Shown here: piece by piece, positions 7,883-16,626 of the stretch
Layout: each line of letters begins with the position of its first letter
Numbering within the stretch: the stretch's first letter is position 1
Assembly (NCBI GenBank): GCA_945905735.1
Contig: CAMDQC010000016.1
Coordinates: forward strand, 1-53,245
DNA length: 53,245 bases
Origin: Prosthecobacter debontii
GTDB lineage: Bacteria; Verrucomicrobiota; Verrucomicrobiia; Chthoniobacterales; Chthoniobacteraceae
Reading direction: 5' to 3'
The notes under the pieces: model-generated
What the model was told of the DNA's origin: nothing
Seen by the model: only the letters and a program-made list of their open reading frames with translations
The model's database searches: none
Program-made: the position numbers and the translations under genes

Positions 7883-9157
7883 ATGAAGCACGACACCGCA
7901 TTTATCCGCTCCATCGCCGCCAAAGTCGGCACACCGTTCTGGCTCTACGACGCTGGCGTCATCCGGCAACGCATCGCCGACATCCAGTTCATGTCCAGCG
8001 CGCCAAATGTGCAGGCGCGCTTCGCCATGAAGGCATGTCCCGCTACGAAAGTGCTGCGCGAAATGGCGGCGGCGGGCATCTGGATTGACGCCGTCTCCGG
8101 CAACGAAGCCCTCCGCGCTCTCCGCGCTGGGCACGCGCCGGGGAATACTCCGCCCGTCGTTTGCTTCACTGCCGATGTGTTTCGCGACAATGCGTTGGAC
8201 GTTGTTTTGAAGAACGGATTGCTCCCCAATATCGGCTCGCCCGGCATGGTGCAGCAGCTCCGGGCGGCGGGCTACACCGGACCCGTGAGCCTGCGGGTGA
8301 ACCCCGGCTTTGGCCACGGGCATGTGAACACTTGCGACACCGGCGGGCCTTCCTCGAAGCACGGTATTTGGCACCAGCGCATCATCACCGCGCGCGATGC
8401 CGCCGTGAGTGCGGGGATGCGCGTCGTCATGCTCCACTCGCACATCGGCAGCGGACCGAAGCACCAGGAACTCCACGACAATCTCGACCGTCTCGCCACG
8501 GAGTTCGCAGAGATGGTTCCTCTTTTCCCCGATGTGGAAGCCGTCAGTCTAGGCGGCGGTATCCCGCACAACTACCGCGACCCAGCGGCGCAAATCGCCA
8601 TCGAGCCGTTGCGCGATCTTTTTACCCGATGCCAGCAGCGCATCAGCGCGGCGGCGAAACGGACCATCCGCCTCGAAATCGAGCCAGGCCGTTACTACGT
8701 CGCGCCGGGCTGCACGCTCATCACGCAGGTCCACGACATCAAAGAGACGAGCACGAACGAAAAAGGCGCGGGAGCCACGTTCGCGATGGTGGATGCGGGC
8801 TTCGTGGACCTCGTCCGTCCGGCGATGTATGGCAGCTACCACCGCATCGAAATCCTCGACTCCACCGCCGAGCCCGAGCCCATTGTCCTCGCCGGGCCGC
8901 TGTGTGAAAGCGGCGACGTCTTCACCCGTGGTGGTGCCGATGAGGAACTCCAGCCGCGCATGTTGCCTCGCCCGAAGGTCGGCGACCTCGTGGCCATCTA
9001 CGATGCTGGCGCTTACGGCGCAGCGATGAGCAGCAACTACAACTCCATCGGTCGCGCCCCGCAGGTGTGGGTCGAGCCCGACGGAACTTGCGAACTCATC
9101 AGCCGCCGCGAGACGCTCGACGACCTCCTAAAAGCCGAGACGAGCGAGCGGTTGTAA
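7883..9157 (+). CDS. lysA: Diaminopimelate decarboxylase
   Basis: A 424-residue fold-type III PLP enzyme that makes L-lysine from meso-diaminopimelate in the cytoplasm. The PLP lysine is in FAMKAC (about residue 49), with HSHIGSG near 187, the glycine-rich phosphate loop LGGGIP near 223, the EPGRYYV substrate/PLP motif near 267, the CESGD motif of the second subunit's active site near 340 and the C-terminal Tyr in AGAYGAAMSSNYN. CESGD and length favour DAP decarboxylase, but a related decarboxylase such as carboxynorspermidine decarboxylase cannot be fully excluded by eye. It lies 48 bp after priA with no partner from the lysine pathway in view. Confidence 0.88.
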   Translation: MKHDTAFIRSIAAKVGTPFWLYDAGVIRQRIADIQFMSSAPNVQARFAMKACPATKVLREMAAAGIWIDAVSGNEALRALRAGHAPGNTPPVVCFTADVFRDNALDVVLKNGLLPNIGSPGMVQQLRAAGYTGPVSLRVNPGFGHGHVNTCDTGGPSSKHGIWHQRIITARDAAVSAGMRVVMLHSHIGSGPKHQELHDNLDRLATEFAEMVPLFPDVEAVSLGGGIPHNYRDPAAQIAIEPLRDLFTRCQQRISAAAKRTIRLEIEPGRYYVAPGCTLITQVHDIKETSTNEKGAGATFAMVDAGFVDLVRPAMYGSYHRIEILDSTAEPEPIVLAGPLCESGDVFTRGGADEELQPRMLPRPKVGDLVAIYDAGAYGAAMSSNYNSIGRAPQVWVEPDGTCELISRRETLDDLLKAETSERL

Positions 9158-9200
9158 AGGTCGCTAGTTTTTAAGCCCGCCGTGTGCTTACTTTAACCTC

Positions 9201-10589
9201 ATGAACACCCACTTCACTCGTCGGACATTTCTCAAGGGCATCGGGGCCGTCGTCGCACTGCCAATGCTGGAGTCCCTCGCTGCCAACGCACCTGCGCCTA
9301 TCCGCATGGCGCATCTTTATATGGCGAATGGCGTGCATCCCGACCAATGGACGCCCACCGGCAAAGGCCGCGACTTCCAGCTCTCGCCCACACTCGCGCC
9401 CCTCGCCGGGGTGAAGGACGACATCCTCGTCCTCAGCGAGCTATGGAACGCCGCAAGCAACACCGGCGACGGCCATTATGTCAAAACGAGCGGCTACCTC
9501 ACCAGCACCACCATCACTCGCACGACGGGCGAAGCCCTCAACAGCAACGGCGTCTCCATGGACCAGCTCGCTGCGCGAAAAGTGGGCATCCTTACCCCGC
9601 TCCCATCGCTCGAACTCGGCCTAGAACCACCCGCCACCGGAGTGGATACCAACGTCGGCTACACCCAGCTCTACGGAGCGCACATCGCGTGGAACCAGCC
9701 GACCATCCCGCTCTCCAAAGAGATCAGCCCCAGGCAAGCGTTCGACCGCATGTTCCGCCCCAAAGCCACCACCTCGCGCGAAGCCGCCGACCTCGCTGCG
9801 GGCCGCGACCGCAGCGTTCTCGACCTCGTCTCCGCAGACGCCAAGCGCCTCCAGCAAAAGCTCGGCAATGCTGACCGCGCCAAGCTCGACGAATACCTCG
9901 ACAGCGTCCGCGCCGTAGAGCGCCGCATCGAGTGGGACGCCAAGCGCCAGCGCGAAACCGTCCTCGGCGACTCCACCGCCCGCGCCGCCATCGAGGCACT
10001 CGGACGCCGCGTGGACGCTTACAGCGATCCCGCCCGCGTCAGCGAACGCCAGGGCGACCACACCGAGCACGCTCGCCTCATGCTCGACCTCATGGCCCAC
10101 GCCTTTTGGACCGACACCACGCGCATCTCGACGTTCATGTTTGGCAACGCCGTCAGCGGGCGCAGCTTCGCATTTCTCGGCGCAGGATTCGGCGGGCACC
10201 ACGAGACTTCGCACCACGAGAACAAAGCCGACAAGCTCGCGATGTATCAACGCATCAACCGATGGCACGTCGAGCAATACGCCTACCTCATCGAAAAGCT
10301 CCGCAGCATCCGCGAAGGCCAAGGAAGCCTGCTCGACAACTGCATGATCACCCTCGGAGCGGGGATGCGCGACGGCAACGCCCACAGCCCGAAAAACCTC
10401 CCCATCATCCTCGCAGGCCGCGCCGGCGGCACCATCGCCACAGGCCGCCACATCGCCTACGCCCCGAAGACGCCCCTATCGAATCTCTGGCGCGGAATGC
10501 TCCGCCGCGTCGGCACTCCTGTGAACGAATTCGCCGACAGCACCGGCGAACTCGCGGGCCTCGACGACGCGAACTACAAGGGCGCGTAG
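9201..10589 (+). CDS. DUF1552 family Tat-exported protein
   Basis: A 462-residue protein with a twin-arginine signal (TRRTFLKGIGAVVALPMLESLA) followed by the DUF1552 pattern: RMAHLYMANGVHPDQWTPTGKG, LAPLAGVKDDILVLSEL and a His-rich GGHHETSHHEN segment around residue 332. The family is abundant in Planctomycetes and Verrucomicrobia and usually sits beside a cytochrome-like DUF1587/1592/1588/1585/1595 protein. Here no such partner is present: the upstream gene is lysA and the downstream gene is convergent. Molecular function is not established; it is related to the DUF1501/sulfatase-like exported proteins. The stop lies 9 bp from the stop of the next, convergent gene. Confidence 0.88.
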   Translation: MNTHFTRRTFLKGIGAVVALPMLESLAANAPAPIRMAHLYMANGVHPDQWTPTGKGRDFQLSPTLAPLAGVKDDILVLSELWNAASNTGDGHYVKTSGYLTSTTITRTTGEALNSNGVSMDQLAARKVGILTPLPSLELGLEPPATGVDTNVGYTQLYGAHIAWNQPTIPLSKEISPRQAFDRMFRPKATTSREAADLAAGRDRSVLDLVSADAKRLQQKLGNADRAKLDEYLDSVRAVERRIEWDAKRQRETVLGDSTARAAIEALGRRVDAYSDPARVSERQGDHTEHARLMLDLMAHAFWTDTTRISTFMFGNAVSGRSFAFLGAGFGGHHETSHHENKADKLAMYQRINRWHVEQYAYLIEKLRSIREGQGSLLDNCMITLGAGMRDGNAHSPKNLPIILAGRAGGTIATGRHIAYAPKTPLSNLWRGMLRRVGTPVNEFADSTGELAGLDDANYKGA

Positions 10590-10598
10590 GCCCCGCAG

Positions 10599-11669
10599 CT
10601 AGTTCAGGATCGCGGTGCCGGTGCTATCGCAGACCCGGAGTTGAAACTCCCACTCCACCGTCCATTGCTCCGTCTGCTCGTTCTGACATGCTTTCACGAG
10701 AATGGTGTTCGCGCCCTTCTTCAGACGCGCCTTCATCGTGTATTGGTCCATCTTTTGCCCACGATGATACTCGTCGCGGCTGAAGAGTAGCTCGCCGTTC
10801 AACCACACTTTCCACGCATTCTTGCAGCCCAGTCGCAATTCCGCTTCGCGCTCGGTCGTAGAGTTGAAAGTCGTCACGGCATACGCGGTGACTTCCTTTT
10901 TCGCCCCCAGTGGCTTGTTGATGTCGAGCTTCCCGTAATCGTCCGCGCTCTCAACCAGTTGCCACTTCACCGGGCCGCTTTTGCCGTCGTAGGTGGCGTC
11001 GAGCTTCACTTCCTTCTCCGGCGGGAAAACGGCGTCGAAGCCTTTGCGCTCGGTGTTGTCAAAAGGGCCGATCACATTCCATTTCATGAGGAATCCGAAG
11101 TGGCGCGGCAGGTCCACTTTCACCCCGAGCTTCTCCAGCGCGGCGGCGATGACTTTCGTCTGATCTTCATCGCGCACGGCCTCCAGCGCCTTTGTGTAAA
11201 GCGCCTTCGCGTCCCCGCTCTTCGCCGCGTCTATGATTCGCTGGACCGCCCCGCGCCGCAACGCTTGCACCGGGTCGCTAATCAGCGAGGGCTCCACTGT
11301 GTCCGCAGCCGCCGCATCGGCCTGCCGCAGGAGGTCAAACGCCAGCACGCGCGCCGCCGCCGGATGCGTCGTGTCTTTTAGAAAAGCGAGCGCCGGAGCC
11401 ACCGCATCCGCCTTTTGCGCAGCACCGGAAACAATCGCATCCCCCGCCAGCCGCAGCCAATTATCGGCCACGGGATTTCCCTTTCCCGCCGCAGCGAGCA
11501 GCGCAGGAATGGCCGAAGTCCCCGCCTTTACCACCTCGCGCCACGCGGCGCTGGCGGCATCGTTCCCCTTCCCTTCGCGGGCGACGGAAGCGAGCGCTTT
11601 CACGGATTCATCGAGCCCGGCGTAGAGTGGGACGACGGCGGCGAACATGGCGGCAAAGGCGAGTTTCAT
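10599..11669 (-). CDS. Exported HEAT-like plus jelly-roll domain protein
   Basis: An exported protein of about 356 residues. It starts with a signal peptide (MKLAFAAMFAAVVPLYAG), followed by an Ala-rich helical part resembling HEAT/ARM repeats (about 20-170) and a C-terminal beta-rich module. That module has FLMKWNVIGPFDNTERKGFDAVFPPE and later WKVWLNGELLFSRDEYHRG and GANTILVKACQNE. The 'x-x-GPF' and 'VWxNGxxLF...G.N.ilvK' signatures are those of the galactose-binding-like jelly roll seen in many secreted PVC proteins. The frame extends upstream to a GTG at 11705 with further in-frame ATGs at 11687 and 11681; I chose the ATG at 11669 because it places the signal peptide at the N-terminus. No enzyme function can be assigned. 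Confidence 0.75.
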   Translation of the reverse strand: MKLAFAAMFAAVVPLYAGLDESVKALASVAREGKGNDAASAAWREVVKAGTSAIPALLAAAGKGNPVADNWLRLAGDAIVSGAAQKADAVAPALAFLKDTTHPAAARVLAFDLLRQADAAAADTVEPSLISDPVQALRRGAVQRIIDAAKSGDAKALYTKALEAVRDEDQTKVIAAALEKLGVKVDLPRHFGFLMKWNVIGPFDNTERKGFDAVFPPEKEVKLDATYDGKSGPVKWQLVESADDYGKLDINKPLGAKKEVTAYAVTTFNSTTEREAELRLGCKNAWKVWLNGELLFSRDEYHRGQKMDQYTMKARLKKGANTILVKACQNEQTEQWTVEWEFQLRVCDSTGTAILN

Positions 11670-11797
11670 GCCGCGCTGCATACGCATCCGCAGTCGCCGC
11701 GTCACGCTAGGAATTGGGATCGCCGGAAGGCCGCCGATTGATTGTAACCCACATTTCGTTCGCCACCGAAAGGCTCGCGGTGTTCAGTTCCCCCGCC

Positions 11798-12214
11798 ATG
11801 AAATTGCACACACTCATCATCGCCGCCCTTCTCTTCACACCGCTCGCTTTCGCCGAGGATAAGAAACCCGAGGAACCCGCAAAGCCCGCCGAGCCTGCTG
11901 CCGAGAAGGTCTTCGCGCCCACAGCGCTGGAGGAACTCAAGCCGATGAAAGGCAAGAATGTCATCATCGAAGGCCCCATCGTCGTCCAAGGCGAAAACAA
12001 ATCGGGCTCTATTCGCTATCTGAACTTCACCGCAAAATTCCGCGAGTCCGTGTCGCTCACCTTTTTCACCAGCGGGACCGACAATAAGTTCACCAAGGAA
12101 AAGCTCGCCGAGTATGTCGGCAAAAAAGTCCGCGTGACCGGCGAACTGGGCGAGTTCAACGGATCGCTGCAAATCAAAGTCACCTCGCTCGACCAACTCA
12201 AAATCGTCGAATGA
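11798..12214 (+). CDS. Small exported OB-fold (nucleic-acid-binding-like) protein
   Basis: A 138-residue protein with a signal peptide (MKLHTLIIAALLFTPLAFA), a short EDKKPEEPAKPAEPAAE linker and then a compact beta-rich domain of about 100 residues. The pattern GKNVIIEGPIVV...RYLNFTAKF...SLTFFTS...LAEYVGKKVRVTGELGEFNGSLQIKV fits the tRNA-anti-like/BOF OB fold. The ATG at 11798 gives the signal peptide. Its stop overlaps the start of the S1/P1 nuclease gene by ATGA, so the two are translationally coupled and both are exported. This suggests that the OB domain may bind nucleic acid for the nuclease; that link is inference. Confidence 0.78.
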   Translation: MKLHTLIIAALLFTPLAFAEDKKPEEPAKPAEPAAEKVFAPTALEELKPMKGKNVIIEGPIVVQGENKSGSIRYLNFTAKFRESVSLTFFTSGTDNKFTKEKLAEYVGKKVRVTGELGEFNGSLQIKVTSLDQLKIVE

Positions 12215-13107
12215 ACCGGGCGCTCCTTTTCGCAGCCTGCACCCTCACCGCCCACGCTTGGGACGGCGCAGGACACATGCTCGTCGGGCAAATCGCTTGG
12301 GAGTTTATGACGCCTGCCGCTCGTGCCAAAGCGGCGGAACTGGTCGCGAAGATTGACGGCAAGTTTAATGGCGGGCAGCCGTATCACTTCGTCACCGTCG
12401 GCTGCTGGATGGACGACCTCCGCTCGCTGCCCAAGAAAGATTACCCGTGGAGCAAATGGCACTACGTGGATGCCGAAAAGACGGCAGACGGCACCGCATT
12501 CAAACTCCCCGAACCGCCGCACGTCGTCTCCGCGATAGATGGCGCGCTGGCCGTCCTCAAAGACTCCGCCGCAACGACGGAAAAGCGCGCCGAGGCTCTC
12601 GGGCAGTTGATTCACTGGGTCGGCGATGTCCACCAGCCGCTGCACGCGACGACCTGGAACAACGACCGTGGCGGCAACTCGTATCTCATCTACGGCGTCC
12701 CCTTCAGCGACCTCTTCATCAACCAGACATCGAACCTCCATTCGTATTGGGACAAGGCGTTCCGCTTCGACGCCGCCGAGGGCAAAATCATCGAAGCATG
12801 GAAATCCCCCGCTCGCCCGAGCGCTCCCGGTGAAGACCCCATCGCCGAGCACGCGAAAGCACTCATCGCCACCCGCTCCGTCGCCGAGCTGGACGAACTC
12901 AAGCTCCCGCAAAACGCCGAGGCTTGGGCGCGAGAAAGCCACATCATCGGCTGCACCAAAGCCTATCCGCCGGGCGATCACCCCACCGACACCGAAGTGC
13001 GCAAGCTCGACCCCGAGTGGGTCAAGTCCAACCGCAAACTCGCCGAGCGCCGCATCGTCATCGCCGGCCACCGCCTCGCCACGATGCTGAACGACGCGCT
13101 GCAATAA
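12211..13107 (+). CDS. Exported S1/P1-type zinc nuclease
   Basis: A 298-residue homologue of the S1/P1 nucleases, tri-zinc enzymes that cut single-stranded DNA and RNA and remove 3'-phosphates. The signal peptide ends AHA, and the mature protein begins with Trp in WDGAGHMLVG, where the N-terminal Trp itself is a zinc ligand in this family and the following His is another. Further ligands are visible: D in CWMDDLR, H in WHYVD, H and D in HWVGDVHQPLH, and H and D in LHSYWD. WNNDRGGN matches the conserved substrate-side loop. The gene begins inside the stop of the OB-fold gene and ends directly against the convergent TIGR03790 gene with no bases between. Confidence 0.93.
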   Translation: MNRALLFAACTLTAHAWDGAGHMLVGQIAWEFMTPAARAKAAELVAKIDGKFNGGQPYHFVTVGCWMDDLRSLPKKDYPWSKWHYVDAEKTADGTAFKLPEPPHVVSAIDGALAVLKDSAATTEKRAEALGQLIHWVGDVHQPLHATTWNNDRGGNSYLIYGVPFSDLFINQTSNLHSYWDKAFRFDAAEGKIIEAWKSPARPSAPGEDPIAEHAKALIATRSVAELDELKLPQNAEAWARESHIIGCTKAYPPGDHPTDTEVRKLDPEWVKSNRKLAERRIVIAGHRLATMLNDALQ

Positions 13108-15678
13108 CTACCCAGCCTGCGCGTGGCGGAAGGTTGCGCCGTTCAACCTGCGAGTGCCGGAGCCTCCGAAGCGGACATCGAGGCGTGGGTCGCCGCTTGC
13201 TTTGCCTTCGATGCGGATGCGGTGCAGCCCTTTCGCCAGCGGTGCGGGGACGTACCACCATGCGCCGCCGCGCGGCCAGTCGAGCGGCTGGCCGTCTATG
13301 GTGATGCGGAGTTTCTCCGGGCCGAGCAGTTGAAATTGGAACGTATCATCGCTCGCCACGTCCACCCACGCCTCCACGGCAAACTCGCCATCGCGCGGCA
13401 CTCCAGCTTTTACCAGCCAATCGCCGCCGCTCTCCTGCGCGACTACGGCGGGCGCGCCTGCGGGGACAATGCGAAAGCCGGGCTGGAGGACTTGCCCCGC
13501 TGCCAGCGCGCTGGCGGGGATGAGCTTCGGCGGGGTGATGTTGAGGGCGACGGGCGCGGCCCACGTTTCCTTTTTGTCGGGATACATCGCGACGGCGAGG
13601 ATGCGCACATTCCCCTGCCCCAGCGTGCGCGGGTCCACGGTGAGTTTCCCGTCTGCGCCTTGCACTTGCCCGAGCGCTCGCAGGTTGTGGAAAAATGCGA
13701 TGCCGCTCGCTCCGGGTGCGCTGGCCTTGAGTTCGAGCGGCTTGTCCCACGGCCAATCGCCGGACGGAGCGCTGACTTGGATCGCGGCTTCGCGGTTCTT
13801 GATGAGGACGGGCACGACGACACTGCCGCGCGAGCCCAGCGCATCGCCAGCCGTGGCGATGACGGCAAGCTCGTGCGCGCCGTCGGGAGCCAGCGTGGTG
13901 TCGAAGGTGAGCGGCTCGCCGGGCTTTGCGATGGCGACGCGGCGTCCGTCTAATTGGAGTTCAGTGAGCGCGGGAGAAAGACCATCGGGCGACTGCACGG
14001 CGGGCGTGAGCTTCAGCGTGCCCTTCAGCACTTTGCCAGCGGGGAGGTCTGCGAGGGTCGGGAGGATACGCTTTTTCCACGGCGCACAGAGCCCGTCTCC
14101 CAAGACAATGAGCTGATACGGCGCGGCGACCGACTGGTAAAATGCCTCCGCCAACGTGCAGCCTTGTGCGTAGTGCCAATGGATGAATGGCGTGGGGAAC
14201 TTCGCCTGGATCGCGTAGGGCTCCGTCACCGCGCCGCTCGATCCCGCTGCGCCTGCGCGCAAGAATGCCGTGAGCGGCGTCTGCCCCGCGCCTTCCTCCA
14301 GCGCCCCGCCGAAACTCGTGAGGTGCTCGCAAATCGCGCCGGGCAGGATGGTGCTCCCGCTTTTCGCCCAATCAAAATCCGCGATGCCCACGACCGCGCC
14401 AGCGACGTCGCTTTTGCCGATGGGCAACACGCCGCGCTCCACCGATGTAGCGATGCCGAGCGACTTGAGCTTCTCAGCAGCGCGTGCGATTCCCCACTCG
14501 CGCGTCGTCGAGCGCACGTCGCCGTTCTCCATAAAATAGACCGTTCCCTTTGGGTGCGAGCCGTCCGCCGAGATGCTGCGGCGTAGATTTGTGATGGACT
14601 CCGCCACGCTGAGCCCGCGCCCGCTCGTCTGCGCGAGGACGACGGGGAGCAAGTAGCGCAGCCCTTTCTCCGGCACCGTCGGTTGCCCAGTGGGGAGCCA
14701 ACCAACGCTGGAGCGAAAACCGCTTGTCGGCCAAAGGTCGAACTTCACGTCCTTCACTCGGACCTCGAGTAGCTTGAAATCTGGGCGCTCGTGAAGAGAA
14801 CGCAGATCCGTGTCGCGCCGAGCGTGCGCCATATCCCACCAGCCGTTATCCATAGCCTCGCGGAGGTGCTCCATCGCCGCATCGGGCTCGCCGGAAAGAG
14901 CCCGGAGACAGGCGAGATTGTAAAGCAGCTCGGTGTGCGTGGGATGCTTCGCCTTCAGTTCCACGAGCACGGCCCCTGCGGCGCGCAGGGCGGCGAGTTC
15001 CTTTGCCACCGCGTCGGGCTCTCGCTTTTCCACGAACGGGACACGGCCCGCCTTCTTCGCATCCGCCTCCTCCTTTTCCCGCGAGAGCCGCTCCTGCTCG
15101 CGCCGCGCGGCAAACTCTTGGAGCGTCCGAATCGCAGGCTGGTAACGCTGCATCTCATCGTCCGGCCAACGCGACTCATTCGTGGTCTGCGCGATTTGGC
15201 GGAAGTAGAAGTTCGCGTTCATCCCGAGATAGCCGGGATTTTTTGACAGCGCGAACTGGTAGAAAAACGTGAGCCCCGTCAGCGATGCAGGCTGCGTGAT
15301 CACCTTGGGGAACTGCTTGCCCGCCATGTCCTCGGTGACGTCCACCGCCGTGGGAAAATCGGAGCTATAGAGCACGTAGTCCACCTGCCTCGCGATGCCG
15401 CGCTGCTCCGCCGTGCGCACCAGGGGCTGGAGAATCTTCTGCCGAAAATCCTCCACCCCAATGCGCTCAAACGATGGGATGTCCTTCAAATAGACCACGT
15501 TGGACTGCGGGATGCCGCGCGCCTCGACATACGCATTTGCCACGGCCATCGAGGCCCAACTATCCGCATTCACCACCACAAGTGCGTTCTCGGGTCCGCC
15601 CGCTATTGCAGCAGTGCTCACGGCGCAAGCGCAGGCGATTCGGAGCATGGAGGCGAGTGTGATTCGGGCTTTGGACAT
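13108..15678 (-). CDS. TIGR03790 family exported protein with a TPR-like insertion
   Basis: An 856-residue exported protein starting at ATG 15678 with a strong AGGGGG ribosome-binding site 5-6 bp upstream; the signal peptide is MSKARITLASMLRIACACAVSTAAIA. The first domain (ALVVVNADSWASMAVANAYVEARGIPQSNVVYL) and the later TPLTAFLRAGAAGSSGAVTEPY...FPTPFIHWHYAQGCTLAEAFYQSV...GDGLCAPW match TIGR03790, a family of unknown function found in PVC bacteria. Between these, about residues 190-320, a charged helical stretch is followed by a TPR-like unit (LLYNLACLRALSGEPDAAMEHLREAM...DLRSLHERPDF), which I take as an insertion. The C-terminal 300 residues are Ig-like beta domains. The ion-channel gene lies 79 bp upstream on the same strand. 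Confidence 0.85.
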   Translation of the reverse strand: MSKARITLASMLRIACACAVSTAAIAGGPENALVVVNADSWASMAVANAYVEARGIPQSNVVYLKDIPSFERIGVEDFRQKILQPLVRTAEQRGIARQVDYVLYSSDFPTAVDVTEDMAGKQFPKVITQPASLTGLTFFYQFALSKNPGYLGMNANFYFRQIAQTTNESRWPDDEMQRYQPAIRTLQEFAARREQERLSREKEEADAKKAGRVPFVEKREPDAVAKELAALRAAGAVLVELKAKHPTHTELLYNLACLRALSGEPDAAMEHLREAMDNGWWDMAHARRDTDLRSLHERPDFKLLEVRVKDVKFDLWPTSGFRSSVGWLPTGQPTVPEKGLRYLLPVVLAQTSGRGLSVAESITNLRRSISADGSHPKGTVYFMENGDVRSTTREWGIARAAEKLKSLGIATSVERGVLPIGKSDVAGAVVGIADFDWAKSGSTILPGAICEHLTSFGGALEEGAGQTPLTAFLRAGAAGSSGAVTEPYAIQAKFPTPFIHWHYAQGCTLAEAFYQSVAAPYQLIVLGDGLCAPWKKRILPTLADLPAGKVLKGTLKLTPAVQSPDGLSPALTELQLDGRRVAIAKPGEPLTFDTTLAPDGAHELAVIATAGDALGSRGSVVVPVLIKNREAAIQVSAPSGDWPWDKPLELKASAPGASGIAFFHNLRALGQVQGADGKLTVDPRTLGQGNVRILAVAMYPDKKETWAAPVALNITPPKLIPASALAAGQVLQPGFRIVPAGAPAVVAQESGGDWLVKAGVPRDGEFAVEAWVDVASDDTFQFQLLGPEKLRITIDGQPLDWPRGGAWWYVPAPLAKGLHRIRIEGKASGDPRLDVRFGGSGTRRLNGATFRHAQAG

Positions 15679-15757
15679 CTGCCCCCTTTGCTCGCTGCTA
15701 CGGCTAGGAAATGAAAGCCCGGACTTCACTTCAACCTCACACGACGCGAACGACACG

Positions 15758-16567
15758 TCACTTTGCCCCCTCGGGGAGACGCGGGAGATACTTCTGAATG
15801 AAATACTCGACCGCCGGGACGCCGTCGGGATGCTCGTTTAAACGATGGGCGTGTACAAGTTCGGAGGGCAACACACGCCAGCCTCGGATGACCGGTTTCG
15901 TATCCGGCTTCACCTGATCCCGCACCGTCGCGGAAAATGCGGACGGCATCCCCGAGTGGCTGGCGTGGAAGAACATCGAGATGTAGCCCTCCACATAGTC
16001 CGCCGTCGCCTCATCACTCGTGTAACGAAACGTGAGAACCTGCGGCCAATCGTCCTCCATCAGCACAGCCCGAAAGGAATCAACGAGAATCCCGCGCGTG
16101 TTGAAGTTTCGGCCCGAAAGCTGAAGCGCACCATCTCTCCATTGCATGATCAGCAGGCCGACCTCGATTCGCCCGTCGCGATGCCGGACGATATCGACCC
16201 AGTAATCACACGCCTCCCGTTGCAAAATCCGGTAGCGCGAAATCGCCGCCGTCGTAATCTTCGCGACGAGAAATCCGGTGATGCAAATGCCGGTGATCGC
16301 GTGAATCGAAGAGACCAATCGCGACCAACCAACGGGCCGGATGTCGCCGTAACCCACGGTCGCCTGCGTCACGAGTGAGAAGTAAAAGTAGTCGTACCAC
16401 GCCAGCGGTTCGTCCGGCGGGCCGACGAGCCCGTGTTGCGGCGCGACGTGATCGATCCCGGCGTAGATTCCGCCAAAGACCCCAACAACCGCAAACGTCC
16501 CGGCAAGGATAAGACTGAAGGGAACGCGGTCGAGCAGCAGTGGTGATGTGACGGATGGCACGCCCAC
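15758..16567 (-). CDS. Two-helix ion channel protein (K+ channel pore)
   Basis: About 269 residues. Two membrane helices (about residues 17-36 and 83-102) flank a pore loop with the potassium selectivity filter TQATVGYGD (TVGYGD at 70-75), as in the Ion_trans_2/KcsA-like and Kir-like families. The C-terminal 160 residues are a soluble beta-rich domain (ACDYWVDIVRHRDGRIEVGLL...FRYTSDEATADYVEGYISMFF) that could be a gating domain; I do not recognise it. No ATG fits: a GTG at 16567 (or 16561) begins just before the first helix. The frame remains open far upstream, but only because it is antisense to the permease gene. It lies 59 bp after the ABC permease. Confidence 0.85.
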   Translation of the reverse strand: MGVPSVTSPLLLDRVPFSLILAGTFAVVGVFGGIYAGIDHVAPQHGLVGPPDEPLAWYDYFYFSLVTQATVGYGDIRPVGWSRLVSSIHAITGICITGFLVAKITTAAISRYRILQREACDYWVDIVRHRDGRIEVGLLIMQWRDGALQLSGRNFNTRGILVDSFRAVLMEDDWPQVLTFRYTSDEATADYVEGYISMFFHASHSGMPSAFSATVRDQVKPDTKPVIRGWRVLPSELVHAHRLNEHPDGVPAVEYFIQKYLPRLPEGAK

Positions 16568-16626
16568 ACGCTGCCGAAGTCCTTTTGCAGAATGAAGAAA
16601 AATCGCCCTGTCGCGAGCTTCGGTCG

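Noticed and set aside
6380..8476. 698-codon minus-strand frame opposite priA and lysA
   Set aside because: Antisense open frames are expected at this G+C content; both sense genes have all family motifs.
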